Source: Candidatus Heimdallarchaeota archaeon
GTDB taxonomy: Archaea > Asgardarchaeota > Heimdallarchaeia > Heimdallarchaeales > Kariarchaeaceae
Assembly (NCBI GenBank): GCA_030149205.1
Contig: JASBSB010000004.1
Span: forward strand, 207,078 to 271,077
Length of the DNA: 64,000 nucleotides
Direction: 5' to 3'
The notes beneath the pieces were generated by a model, which saw only the letters and a list, made by a program, of their open reading frames with translations, was not told the origin of the DNA and ran no database searches. The position numbers were made by a program, and so were the translations under genes. Below, piece after piece: positions 43,518 through 52,804 of the stretch. Every line of letters begins with the position of its first letter. Positions within the stretch are counted from its first letter, which is position 1.

Positions 43518-43761
43518 TTATGTGTCCTAAAATAAATTTGTTCAAATTTAAGGGTTGTATTAGCCAAGGCGTACATATCAAGCATAGATAGTTCAATAAA
43601 TGATATATCAATTAATTAATTGTTAGAATAAAGCACAATATTTGTCAGAACTATCAACAAATTTAGATTATTTTGAAAAATCCGCTAAATTACTATAACA
43701 AAGTTAAGTAGATTTTTATCATTTCACTAACATTTTTAATTTAATATTGAAAGTTAATTTT

Positions 43762-45282
43762 ATGCAAGATTTCTTTGGACAGTGGTGGGGAACTATACCC
43801 CAAGGCACTCTAAGAGGATTAAGTGAGGTTGGTATCACAACTCATTGGATTATTCTTCAGTTTTCTATTGGTATATTGACAGTTGCTTTGATAACAGAAG
43901 CATTAGCCTATTGGTTAAAAGACAAGGACTTATTGAAAATGGCAAGAACATATACAAAACTTTCAGTTGTAATCTTTGCTGTTGGATCTGCTACTGGTTC
44001 ACTCTCAGAGTTTGGTTTACTTTTATTTTGGCCAGGGTTTCTCGAGCTGGTTGGTAAATACTACTTTATCCCACTCTATTTAGAGGTATTCGCCTTTATG
44101 GCTGAGGTTGTGTTTGTCTACATGTATTACTATACTTGGAAGCGTGTGACAAGGAAAAAACATCTGTTTATGGGATTCATGGCTGTTCTGGGTCTATGGG
44201 CATCTTCTTTGCTCATTATGACTGTTAACACATTAATGAGTTATCCACCTGGTTTAATTCAAACTTATAACCCAAGTCAAGGAGTTTGGACACAACCCGC
44301 TTATAGACTATACCTTCCTGATGGTACACAAACAATTATGACAACTACAGAAATTAGAAATGTCATAGCTGCTGATCCTTCCAGATATCATGCGATACTT
44401 AATGCTACGCTTTCTCATGAAGGTGTGTATGGTATTGTATTTAACAGCCCTATAGTCCTAATTTCTGCATTTCATGCAATTTTTGCAGGTGTTACTGTAA
44501 CAATATTCTCGATTTTAGGAGTTTACATGTGGAGATATTTAAAATTCAGAGGGACCAAACTTGAATCTTATTATGTTAAGGGGATTAAATATCAAACTGT
44601 TATGGGCACAATATTTCTTGTGATAGAGGGAATATTTGGCCACTATATCGCATCTTATGTTTCACAATATAATCCTGAGAAACTGGCTGCAATTGAAGGT
44701 ACTAAACCTGGAATATTATCACCATCAAACATCCCCTTTATTGATCAGTTTGTAAGGTTTCTAGCATACGGAGATCCAAATAAAACAATATTGCCTTATA
44801 ATTCTATTCCTTCAAATTTCCAACCACCATTAATCCTCGTCTATTTTTATTACATCAAGATCATGCTTGCAAGCTTGCTATTTCTAAATGTTCTGTTACT
44901 CATGTATTTCATATTTCGAAAGAAATATCTTCCAAAAATTCTTGTATATATCAATTTAACCCTTCCATTATGGGTTCAACTAATTTCCAACTTTGGGTGG
45001 ATTGTTAGAGAAGCTGGAAGAAAACCTTGGACAATTTATGGAATTCTATCTGTGGATGAAGCTGCTAGGAAGGGACCTGTTCCAACTTGGGTATTTGTAG
45101 GCGTTTTCGTATACTCTTTTGTTCTTCTCAGTGTTTTATTTGGGTTAATTTACATCATATTCAGGATGAAAAACATCAAATTTGATGAATCTGATGACCA
45201 AAATGATAAAATTAAGAGACCTAAGGACAAGCTCAGCACAAAAATTGAGGTGATCCTCAGTGAAAATTTGGAGATGAGATAA
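43762..45282 (+). CDS. cydA: Cytochrome bd-type oxidase subunit I (CydA)
   Basis: Membrane subunit that reduces oxygen with quinol electrons. From the ATG at 43762 it has 506 residues; an in-frame TTG five codons earlier is less likely because the A/T box at 43732-43745 is centred about 25 bp before the ATG. Haem ligands H28 (b595), H237 (SAFHAIFAG) and M367 (IKIMLA) can be placed. E82 (ATGSLSEF), E107 and E114 match the acidic residues near the haems, and GRKPW replaces GRQPW. The quinol loop is short. Its stop shares one base with the next start (TAATG). Confidence 0.88.
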   Translation: MQDFFGQWWGTIPQGTLRGLSEVGITTHWIILQFSIGILTVALITEALAYWLKDKDLLKMARTYTKLSVVIFAVGSATGSLSEFGLLLFWPGFLELVGKYYFIPLYLEVFAFMAEVVFVYMYYYTWKRVTRKKHLFMGFMAVLGLWASSLLIMTVNTLMSYPPGLIQTYNPSQGVWTQPAYRLYLPDGTQTIMTTTEIRNVIAADPSRYHAILNATLSHEGVYGIVFNSPIVLISAFHAIFAGVTVTIFSILGVYMWRYLKFRGTKLESYYVKGIKYQTVMGTIFLVIEGIFGHYIASYVSQYNPEKLAAIEGTKPGILSPSNIPFIDQFVRFLAYGDPNKTILPYNSIPSNFQPPLILVYFYYIKIMLASLLFLNVLLLMYFIFRKKYLPKILVYINLTLPLWVQLISNFGWIVREAGRKPWTIYGILSVDEAARKGPVPTWVFVGVFVYSFVLLSVLFGLIYIIFRMKNIKFDESDDQNDKIKRPKDKLSTKIEVILSENLEMR

Positions 45283-46502
45283 TGGTAGATGGATCACAAA
45301 TTTTATTATTTTCTGCTCTTCTAATGTTTATTTTTCACGTCGTCATGTTAGGATTGGAGGTTGTTATTTCACTCATTGTAGTAACCTTGGACTACATAGG
45401 GTTTAGAACCCAGAATCAATCTTATAGGAAGCTGGCATCAAGATATATGAATTATATAGCAGTCACCTATGCCTCACAACAGGTGTTTTTAACTGCAACA
45501 ACTGTTTTTCTACTGTCATATTTCCCTGATATTTTGATTCTTCTTGGCAATGTACTTTTCATCCCACTCGGAATATTTATTTGGACTTATGCATTTCGTC
45601 TTTTCTTAATTTCTCTGTATTGGTATGGTTGGGATAAATTTACACATAAAACACATTTGATATTTGGGACATTGTTCGCACTATTTGGTGTACTTGTGGT
45701 TTATCTAGATAGTGTATTGCTAGGTTTCTTAAACTATACATTTGGTTTGATATCAGTCAGCCCATTGAGAGTTGATGACATCCTATTCTTTATCAATCCA
45801 ACCAGTTTTCCACTGTTTTTTATTTTAGTTTTCATATCCATAGCAGTTACCTTGAGTTTTATAGTAGCCCTATATAGAATTAAGGTTTCAGTTTTTGTGG
45901 ATGACGAAGTATTGTCCTTAGAGAAAAAAACAATTCCTTATTTTATTAAAATTGGGTTCTATTCATTAATAGCAGTTTTACCTGCGGTTTTGTGGTACCT
46001 CCTAACTTTATCAAACTTTAGTTACTATAAATTTTCGAATATGGTAGGTTATATCCTAGTTCAACCTCAAGGTGTTTCATATGCATGGTTACTTGTTAGT
46101 TTCTTATTAGCCTATTTGGCCTGGGTTTACGTTGCATGGTTGCTGTATAAAGAAGGATTAGTTATACCTGAAAATAAGAAAACAAAAGATAGAGGTTATA
46201 ATTTATCCCTGATAAATTTGGTGCTAGCTTTGACATCATTCTTAACTTTATTCACACTAAATATAGTTTCTCAGGCACCTTATGTCATTGCAGACCCCAA
46301 TCTGGCAAAACAGATCCCATTCATTAATCCAGATATTGGAATTAATAAACCCGCTGGAGCATTTGATGTCCTTTCTGTAACCATTTTTGCCGTGGTTCCA
46401 TTTTTAATTGCTTTTTATATTTTAATAGACTATTTTCTGACTGGGGTAATTGGAGGTGAAAAGCCAGTAGAAGGCTCAAATCTAGCAGGCACAATAGATT
46501 GA
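45282..46502 (+). CDS. Cytochrome bd-type oxidase second subunit, CydA'-like
   Basis: A 406-residue polytopic protein in the position of CydB, yet its first four helices align with CydA: H19 in MFIFHVVML matches the b595 histidine and YWYGWDKFTHKTH matches the FFFGWDRL region of E. coli CydA. The acidic residues corresponding to E99 and E107 are missing (TATTVFLLS, FIWTYAFR). This is what is known for CydA' of archaeal CydAA' oxidases, in which subunit II is a diverged duplicate of subunit I. A conventional CydB is not seen. Coupled to cydA by a one-base overlap. Confidence 0.75.
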   Translation: MVDGSQILLFSALLMFIFHVVMLGLEVVISLIVVTLDYIGFRTQNQSYRKLASRYMNYIAVTYASQQVFLTATTVFLLSYFPDILILLGNVLFIPLGIFIWTYAFRLFLISLYWYGWDKFTHKTHLIFGTLFALFGVLVVYLDSVLLGFLNYTFGLISVSPLRVDDILFFINPTSFPLFFILVFISIAVTLSFIVALYRIKVSVFVDDEVLSLEKKTIPYFIKIGFYSLIAVLPAVLWYLLTLSNFSYYKFSNMVGYILVQPQGVSYAWLLVSFLLAYLAWVYVAWLLYKEGLVIPENKKTKDRGYNLSLINLVLALTSFLTLFTLNIVSQAPYVIADPNLAKQIPFINPDIGINKPAGAFDVLSVTIFAVVPFLIAFYILIDYFLTGVIGGEKPVEGSNLAGTID

Positions 46503-46645
46503 TTATTTTAGCTAATTGTATATTTTTTAGAGAGATGGTTTGTATTTGTTCTTATTATAATGATAGAGCGATTCTAAAATTAGAGCAAATTTTGAAAAAA
46601 AAATATTAAATTTAATTCTGTTAAACCTGTAACTTGTCCCTAACA

Positions 46646-46654
46646 TTTTATAAT
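46646..46654 (+). promoter_or_regulatory. TATA box for the acyl-CoA synthetase operon
   Basis: TTTTATAAT is centred 27 bp before the ATG at 46677, predicting a leaderless transcript. Confidence 0.5.
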
Positions 46655-46676
46655 AAATTTTGTATACTATCTTGAA

Positions 46677-48791
46677 ATGGCTGACCTCTCTATCTTTTTT
46701 AAACCAAAAAATGTTGCTGTTGTGGGGGCTTCCGATAAGGAAGGAAAGGTTGGGTACGAAGTAATTCGAAATCTAAAGGATGGATATCCTGGAACAATAT
46801 ATCCCATAAACTTAAAAGAGAAAACGATTCAAGGGATTAAGGCTTTTCCTAATCTTTCAAAGGTTAAGGATAAAATTGATCTTGTTGTAATCTGTGTTCC
46901 CTCTCAATTTGTACTTAGCGTGATTGAGGATATGCACAAACTAAAAATTGGGTATGCAATTATTATAACAGCAGGATTCAAGGAAGTAGGACCAGAAGGT
47001 GCACTTCTTGAGAATAAGCTTAAAGAAAAACTCATCGAATATGACATTAGAGCTGTTGGTCCTAATTGTTTAGGGATTCTAACCACTGAACTACCGATGA
47101 ACGCCACTTTTGCAACTCAAAGAGCGGCCAAGGGGAATATCGCGTTTTTGTCTCAATCAGGAGCTATGTTAACAGGCATTCTGGATTGGGCAGAGAATGA
47201 AAACTTAGGGTTCTCTCATTTTGTATCATTGGGAAACAAGGCAAATGTTGATGAGACGGATTTGATTTTAGAAATAGCAAAAGATGAAAACACTAAGGTA
47301 ATTTTAGCATATTTAGAAGCTGTTGAAAGAGGGTCATCCTTTATCACCAGTTGTCAGAAAATTGTTGCTAGTAAACCTGTTGTCATTATTAAATCAGGAA
47401 TATCCAAAGCAGGAGCAAAAGCGGCATCATCACATACTGGAAGTATGACTGGATCCAACACGTCTTATGATGTTGCATTTAAGAAAGCTGGAGTTCTAAG
47501 AGCTGAAACCATTGAAGAATTGTTTGATATCTCTGTGTTTTTTTCAAGCCAATCACTCCCTCCTACACCAACAGTAGCAATAGTAACCAATGCAGGTGGT
47601 CCGGGTATTATTGCCACGGATAGTGTAGAATTATCAGGTTTAGAGTTAGCGTCATTCTCCGCTGAAACACTAAAACTACTTCATGATAATCTTCCTCCGG
47701 CAGCAGCAATTCATAATCCAATTGACATTTTAGGAACTGGAAATGCAGATCAATATTCAATGGCTGTAGAAGCCTGTTTAAAAGATGATGGTGTTGGATC
47801 AATTTTAGTTATTTTGACCCCTCAAGGAATGACTCAGCCTCAACAGACAGCAGAAAGGTTAATTGAACTCCATGAGAAATATCCCATGAAGCCAATTTCA
47901 GCTGTATTTATGGGAGGCGCTGTACTGAGTGACCCCTCAAAATACCTTAAACATCACGGAATACCTAGTTTTCCATTCCCAGAACGGGCTATTAATGGAA
48001 TATCTGCAATGTGGAGGTATTCTCAACTAAGAGATAAAATAAAGAAGAGGATACCCCCAAGTAAATTCAAGGATGTGAGCAAGGAAAATGTTGATTCAGT
48101 AATCGAATCAGTATTGAATAAGGGACGTGTAAGATTATTAGGATCTGAAGCTATTGAAATAGCTAAGTCATATGGTATTGAATCACCTTTGACACACACA
48201 GCGTTTTCACTTAAAGAGGCAAAAATTTATGCAGAAGAAGTAAAATATCCCTTAGTGATGAAAGTATCATCGCCAGATATCATACATAAGACAGATTTTG
48301 GTGGGGTTGTACTAGGTGTCAAAAACGAAGAAGAGCTAACTAACAACTTTAGAACCCTCATGAGAAGGGCAAGAGACCATTTTCCCAATGCAAAGGTGAT
48401 TGGTGTTGATATTCAGCAACAGGTCGATGTTGGAGAGGAGTTAATTTTAGGTGTAACTAAAGACAGTCAGTTCGGCCATTTGATTATGATTGGAGCAGGT
48501 GGTATATACACAAATATTTTGAAAGACGTGAGTTTTGGTCTTGTCCCTGTAAATCACGACGAAGCAACTGAAATGTTGGAAAGTACAAAAATTTACCAGA
48601 TTTTAAAAGGGGCACGGGGACAAGAGGGTTTGAACACTGACAAAGCAAATGAAGCAATTGAGAGGATTTCTCAATTACTTGTCGATTTTCCAGAGATCTT
48701 GGATATTGATATCAATCCATTTTTTGTTACAAAAGATGGAATCAATGCTGTCGATGTCAAAATAACTATTAGTGAAGGTGACAGAAAATGA
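46677..48791 (+). CDS. Acyl-CoA synthetase (ADP-forming), fused alpha and beta subunits
   Basis: Converts an acyl-CoA such as acetyl-CoA plus ADP and phosphate to the acid plus ATP, the main archaeal substrate-level route from acetyl-CoA. The 704-residue protein has an N-terminal CoA-binding Rossmann domain (NVAVVGASDKEGKVG), a succinyl-CoA-ligase-like domain with the phosphohistidine H253 in SSHTGSMTGS, and a C-terminal ATP-grasp domain from about residue 470 (KYPLVMKVSSPDIIHKT-type motif). Both subunits are in one chain. It overlaps the next gene by ATGA. It could use acyl-CoA produced by the 2-oxoacid dehydrogenase complex encoded at 58085-62845. Confidence 0.93.
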   Translation: MADLSIFFKPKNVAVVGASDKEGKVGYEVIRNLKDGYPGTIYPINLKEKTIQGIKAFPNLSKVKDKIDLVVICVPSQFVLSVIEDMHKLKIGYAIIITAGFKEVGPEGALLENKLKEKLIEYDIRAVGPNCLGILTTELPMNATFATQRAAKGNIAFLSQSGAMLTGILDWAENENLGFSHFVSLGNKANVDETDLILEIAKDENTKVILAYLEAVERGSSFITSCQKIVASKPVVIIKSGISKAGAKAASSHTGSMTGSNTSYDVAFKKAGVLRAETIEELFDISVFFSSQSLPPTPTVAIVTNAGGPGIIATDSVELSGLELASFSAETLKLLHDNLPPAAAIHNPIDILGTGNADQYSMAVEACLKDDGVGSILVILTPQGMTQPQQTAERLIELHEKYPMKPISAVFMGGAVLSDPSKYLKHHGIPSFPFPERAINGISAMWRYSQLRDKIKKRIPPSKFKDVSKENVDSVIESVLNKGRVRLLGSEAIEIAKSYGIESPLTHTAFSLKEAKIYAEEVKYPLVMKVSSPDIIHKTDFGGVVLGVKNEEELTNNFRTLMRRARDHFPNAKVIGVDIQQQVDVGEELILGVTKDSQFGHLIMIGAGGIYTNILKDVSFGLVPVNHDEATEMLESTKIYQILKGARGQEGLNTDKANEAIERISQLLVDFPEILDIDINPFFVTKDGINAVDVKITISEGDRK

Positions 48792-49837
48792 AAAACTTAA
48801 TGATAACCTCTGTAGAGAGTAGAATCGGAAAAACAACCTTTATTCTCGCTTTGGCTAAAAAGCTTCAGGAGAGTTCAATAAAGGTAGGATACTTCAAACC
48901 TATTAGCGATAGAACTGATGATAGAGATGTTAAGGACACAAAGGAATTCTTGGGAATGTCTGAAGATGAATCAGTCATTTCACCAGTTGTTATTACTCCC
49001 TGGGAGTATGACCTTGAAACAGGTGAGATCGAAAAAATTGTTAAGAAAATTCGAAATTCATTGAAAATTTTGAATGAACAATACGATGTTCTTCTTATCG
49101 AAACTTCAAATTCAATGTCATACTTAGCATCATTAGACCTATCATCCCGTAATTTAGCAACAATCTGTGACGCAAAGCTGTTGCTATTGCTGAAGGGCTC
49201 ATCAGAGACCGTGTTTGACAGCTTGTTTTTGGCAGAATCATTCTATAATGACCTCCAGATACATTTTATAGGAGCTTTAATGGCAAGAGTCCCAATTGAG
49301 ATAAAGGAACGAATTACAGACCTTTCAAAGGTATTTTTCAAAAAAATTGAAACAAAATGTATTGGAATAATTCCAGAGCAACCTATTTTAACTGCTCCAA
49401 CAGTTGAAGAAATCAACTTGATTATAAATGGAAAACTACTCATTGGAGACCAGTTTAAGGATAATCTGATTGTAGATTACATGGTAGGTGCCATGGAACT
49501 AGAAGCAGCGATGAAACACTTTCGAACTAAAACCAAAAAAGCAGTGATAATAGGTGGAGATCGTCCCGCTCTTGCAACTGCTGCATTGGAATCAGACACA
49601 TCTGTCATAATATTGACAGGTGGAATTTATCCTCCACAAACTGTTCTTAGCGCAGCACTTGTTAAAGGAGTTCCAGTAATCTTGGTGCAACAAGATACAT
49701 TTTCTGTTGTTGAGCAATTAGTCAGCAATCCAATCCATGGTGGGCTCCACTTAAACCAAAGGGATAAAATCAAGGCTTGGGAATCTGTATTTCAGACATT
49801 AGACCTGGAATATATTATAACCCAACTCAATGAATAA
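48788..49837 (+). CDS. P-loop (BioD/Pta-N-like) and DRTGG domain protein
   Basis: The 349-residue protein has an N-terminal dethiobiotin-synthetase-like P-loop domain (ESRIGKTTFILALAKKL) and a C-terminal DRTGG domain from about residue 215, with AVIIGGDRPALATAAL and VIILTGG. The same two domains form the N-terminus of long bacterial phosphotransacetylases, but the catalytic Pta domain is absent. The first glycine of Walker A is replaced. In archaea such proteins often neighbour ADP-forming acyl-CoA synthetase; the ATGA overlap here suggests a regulatory partner of that enzyme. The activity is not established. Confidence 0.82.
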   Translation: MKNLMITSVESRIGKTTFILALAKKLQESSIKVGYFKPISDRTDDRDVKDTKEFLGMSEDESVISPVVITPWEYDLETGEIEKIVKKIRNSLKILNEQYDVLLIETSNSMSYLASLDLSSRNLATICDAKLLLLLKGSSETVFDSLFLAESFYNDLQIHFIGALMARVPIEIKERITDLSKVFFKKIETKCIGIIPEQPILTAPTVEEINLIINGKLLIGDQFKDNLIVDYMVGAMELEAAMKHFRTKTKKAVIIGGDRPALATAALESDTSVIILTGGIYPPQTVLSAALVKGVPVILVQQDTFSVVEQLVSNPIHGGLHLNQRDKIKAWESVFQTLDLEYIITQLNE

Positions 49838-49844
49838 TTTTAAA

Positions 49845-50777
49845 TTAAACTAGTACCTCTTCAGGAGAAATTGAAGTTTTATCCTGATAGAAGATTGGAG
49901 AAACTATAACTATTAACATTGCAAGGAGTAATACTAAGATCCCGAAAATTATAGATTCAGAGTAAACCTTTCCATTAATGAAGTCAATGGAGAAGGGCAC
50001 TAAGATTTGTAATAAGAGTAGCACAGAGGCTTCATTAGCAGAGATGATTTTAAGTGCCTGAAAATAGAAATAAAATGCTAGGATAGTTGATACCAAGGCT
50101 AATGCTATAATCCAGACCCATCCGTCATTTTTTACAGGAATAGAAGGTTCAAATATTAACATCGCAACTGTTGAGACTATGGAGATTTGGAACAAAATCA
50201 CAAAAAACAATGCAAAGGAATTGACATTTGGGTCTTGGTATACTGTAAGTTTAGAAGTAAAGACTAAATAGAAAGCATAACTCAAAGCTGAAAAAATTAA
50301 CAAGACAATACCCAAGCCAATTTGATAAGAAAGTACTACAGAAATTGAAGCCTTACCATTTTGAATCAGAAAGATACCAATTCCACCCAAAATTATTGCT
50401 AACAAATGATAAACCCTGATTTTCTCTTTAAGAATAAAATAAGATAAGAAAGGAACAAAAATTAAGAATGATAGAGAAATCAAGGCAGATAAGCTTGCGG
50501 GGACACCTGCATTTTGACCCTCATATTGAAACATTAACCCAGCACTCTCAGATATTGATATGATCCAAGAGAGTGGGTTTTTCATAAGGTCTAAAATCTC
50601 GGTTTTAAATTTAAAATAAAGAAAAGGTGCTAATATTAGAGTTGATAACAAAAATCTTAGAGCTAAAAATGTGAATGGACTTGAGAACCTAAGTCCCTGT
50701 TCAATGAATGGAGTTGAAAATCCCCATGCAATGATGGTGATTCCCATGAATATATACCCAGATAACTTTGTAGACAA
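49845..50777 (-). CDS. EamA/DMT-family transporter
   Basis: A 310-residue membrane protein with ten hydrophobic segments in two repeated EamA halves (first half opening IAWGFSTPFIEQG; second after about residue 150). The drug/metabolite transporter superfamily exports amino acids, nucleotides or other metabolites; the substrate is unknown. The start is TTG, supported by a minus-strand TTTTAAATAA box (50798-50807) centred about 25 bp upstream. It is convergent with the Pta-N-like gene, from which it is separated by 7 nt. Confidence 0.9.
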   Translation of the reverse strand: MSTKLSGYIFMGITIIAWGFSTPFIEQGLRFSSPFTFLALRFLLSTLILAPFLYFKFKTEILDLMKNPLSWIISISESAGLMFQYEGQNAGVPASLSALISLSFLIFVPFLSYFILKEKIRVYHLLAIILGGIGIFLIQNGKASISVVLSYQIGLGIVLLIFSALSYAFYLVFTSKLTVYQDPNVNSFALFFVILFQISIVSTVAMLIFEPSIPVKNDGWVWIIALALVSTILAFYFYFQALKIISANEASVLLLLQILVPFSIDFINGKVYSESIIFGILVLLLAMLIVIVSPIFYQDKTSISPEEVLV

Positions 50778-50842
50778 TAATTACAGAAAGTAGGAGTTTA
50801 TTTAAAATTTAACTTATATAGCATTGTGGCTGAAAAATCATT

Positions 50843-51229
50843 TTAAATTAATTCATCTCGAGAATTAAGATCTGATTGTTCTAGATTTTCCGATGAGATT
50901 AGATAGACCTTTGTATTTGTTTTATCATTAATACGTTTAGCTTGCTCTTCAGCAGCAGCAGAATACTCATTTGTAACTATAAAAGCTCCGTTTAACCCCG
51001 CTATTCTAGATAGTCTTGCAGCTTGTGTGACCTTATTTACACCTAGAATCCGCTTCCAGGGATAAAAAAGAAATCCAAGTTCTCCACTTTCATTATTTGT
51101 TAATTTAATTTTACCATGAAAATTTGTAATCTTTCCTCGCTTATCAAATACTTCTGAAGGGTCATATTTAGCCCATTTGGATAAAACATTAATGACTTTA
51201 TCTAGGTCATATCTTGTTAAATCAGACAT
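50843..51229 (-). CDS. Small protein with restriction-endonuclease-like (Mrr-type) segment
   Basis: A 128-residue protein counted from the ATG at 51229. A longer frame from 51289 exists, but a TATA-like CTTTTAAG (51251-51258, minus strand) is centred 26 bp before 51229. The central part (ELGFLFYPWKR, VTQAARLSRIAGLNGAFIVTN, then SAAAEEQAKRIN) resembles the core of Mrr-like nuclease domains, in which a strand-helix-strand unit ends in a VTN/VTT motif. The usual D...QxK catalytic set is not evident. It may be an inactive nuclease-fold protein. Family uncertain. Confidence 0.5.
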   Translation of the reverse strand: MSDLTRYDLDKVINVLSKWAKYDPSEVFDKRGKITNFHGKIKLTNNESGELGFLFYPWKRILGVNKVTQAARLSRIAGLNGAFIVTNEYSAAAEEQAKRINDKTNTKVYLISSENLEQSDLNSRDELI

Positions 51230-51405
51230 ACACAAAATTATCTCTCTAAGCTTAAAAGCATTAGTAACACATGGCGCTATATAATTCATGATTTAACCCG
51301 CCAATTTCCATCAGTACAGATTCATTCTGTAAATTCAAATAATTTCAAATTTCTCACAAAACAGAGGCTTTTAAAACTATCAAGACTAAATTAACGTATA
51401 AGAAA

Positions 51406-52725
51406 ATGGTTGAGAAAAAGAGTATTAAAGAATTTATTAAGTTAGAAGGGCATTTTGCTCGAGATGACTCACCAGAGGGAGAATATCAAGCTAAAAGAGT
51501 ATCCCAGGCCAGAGGCTCTTTATACCTAGATATGCCCTTCTTTGGATATATATTAGGTCATTTTGAAATATATCCTGTAGATATAAAATTGATTCAATCA
51601 ATCACAATAGATCATCATTTCATATATTTCTCAGCTAAATTTATGGAAGATAAGCCTGTAGAAGAGATTAAAGGGTTGTTGATGCACCTAATTCTTCACA
51701 AAATAATGAAGCATATTGAAAGAGGATTTGAAAAGAATAATGAGATTTGGAATGTGGCTGCAGATATATCAACGAATCTCATGCTCGAGGATATCAAGGA
51801 CAAAAATCATTTTGATTGGGGTAAACAAATCATCACAAGATTTCAGATGAAATATTTAAACGAAAACACAGAGAACATATACACAGACCTTTATGAAGAG
51901 ATCGAACAGGATGAACAACTTCAGGACATTGATGATGAAAATATCAAAGAGCAAGTGAAAATGGATAACCTGATGAATCTTGTTGATGAAAACAACATAC
52001 AGAGCTGTGAGTTGGATAAAACTTTGGAGGTTTTGGAGGGTGAAATAGGAGATGAAATAGAAGCTGACCGGTTTAAGGGAATTATTCGTTCTGCATTTGA
52101 GTCCTTTGCAGATAGAGATAGAGGTTCGCTCCCAGGAGATTTAATTGAGATGATTTCAACTGACCTTTATCCCAAAGTCCCATGGTATACCATATTGGAA
52201 AATTTGATTATGAAAACTATCATGATTGACTGGAGTTGGCACCCACCAAATAAAAGAATGCTTGCACAAAACCTCTACTTTCCAAGCGGGGATAAAGAGG
52301 AGATAAATTTAGCGATCGCAATTGACACATCTGGTTCTGTTTCTCATATCGAGATCAGAAACTTCATTCAAGAGGTATATGGAATAATGACCAGTTTCGC
52401 AAATTCTAGAGTATACCTTATTGATTGTGATTCTAAAATTCAACAAGTTAATGTGTATGAGAGTGGAGAAAGTCCTGATGGTGATGAACTTCCTTGGGAG
52501 GGACGACCTGTCAAGGGAGGTGGTGGGACAGATTTCATACCAGTGTTTGACTATATTCAAGATAACAGTATTGAACTAAATGGTCTAATTTACTTTACAG
52601 ATGGGTTTGGATTGTTCCCAAATACCCAGACTCATCCAGTTGATTTTCCTGTGTTTTGGATTATAACCTCTTCTGTTGAAGCTCCTTTTGGTGAAACCAT
52701 CCATTATGAAATAGAGGGTGTGTGA
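51406..52725 (+). CDS. DUF2201-like protein: inactive metallopeptidase-like domain plus VWA-like domain
   Basis: The 439-residue cytoplasmic protein has two parts. Residues about 30-170 resemble the zincin-like domain of DUF2201 proteins, but the expected HExxH reads H94-L-I-L-H98, so the catalytic glutamate is missing; H103 is kept. Residues about 295-435 are a von Willebrand A-like domain with a metal-binding DxSxS motif (D307, S309, S311), GGGGTDF and YFTDG. Such proteins usually work with MoxR AAA+ ATPases, but none is adjacent. The following gene, about 80 bp on, is an unknown plus-strand protein that may be a partner. Confidence 0.78.
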   Translation: MVEKKSIKEFIKLEGHFARDDSPEGEYQAKRVSQARGSLYLDMPFFGYILGHFEIYPVDIKLIQSITIDHHFIYFSAKFMEDKPVEEIKGLLMHLILHKIMKHIERGFEKNNEIWNVAADISTNLMLEDIKDKNHFDWGKQIITRFQMKYLNENTENIYTDLYEEIEQDEQLQDIDDENIKEQVKMDNLMNLVDENNIQSCELDKTLEVLEGEIGDEIEADRFKGIIRSAFESFADRDRGSLPGDLIEMISTDLYPKVPWYTILENLIMKTIMIDWSWHPPNKRMLAQNLYFPSGDKEEINLAIAIDTSGSVSHIEIRNFIQEVYGIMTSFANSRVYLIDCDSKIQQVNVYESGESPDGDELPWEGRPVKGGGGTDFIPVFDYIQDNSIELNGLIYFTDGFGLFPNTQTHPVDFPVFWIITSSVEAPFGETIHYEIEGV

Positions 52726-52804
52726 ACCATATCTGGTAATTTATTGAGTTTATTTCAGTTTGCAAAATAAAGATTATATGTAATGTATTAATATCTATCA
52801 TGAA

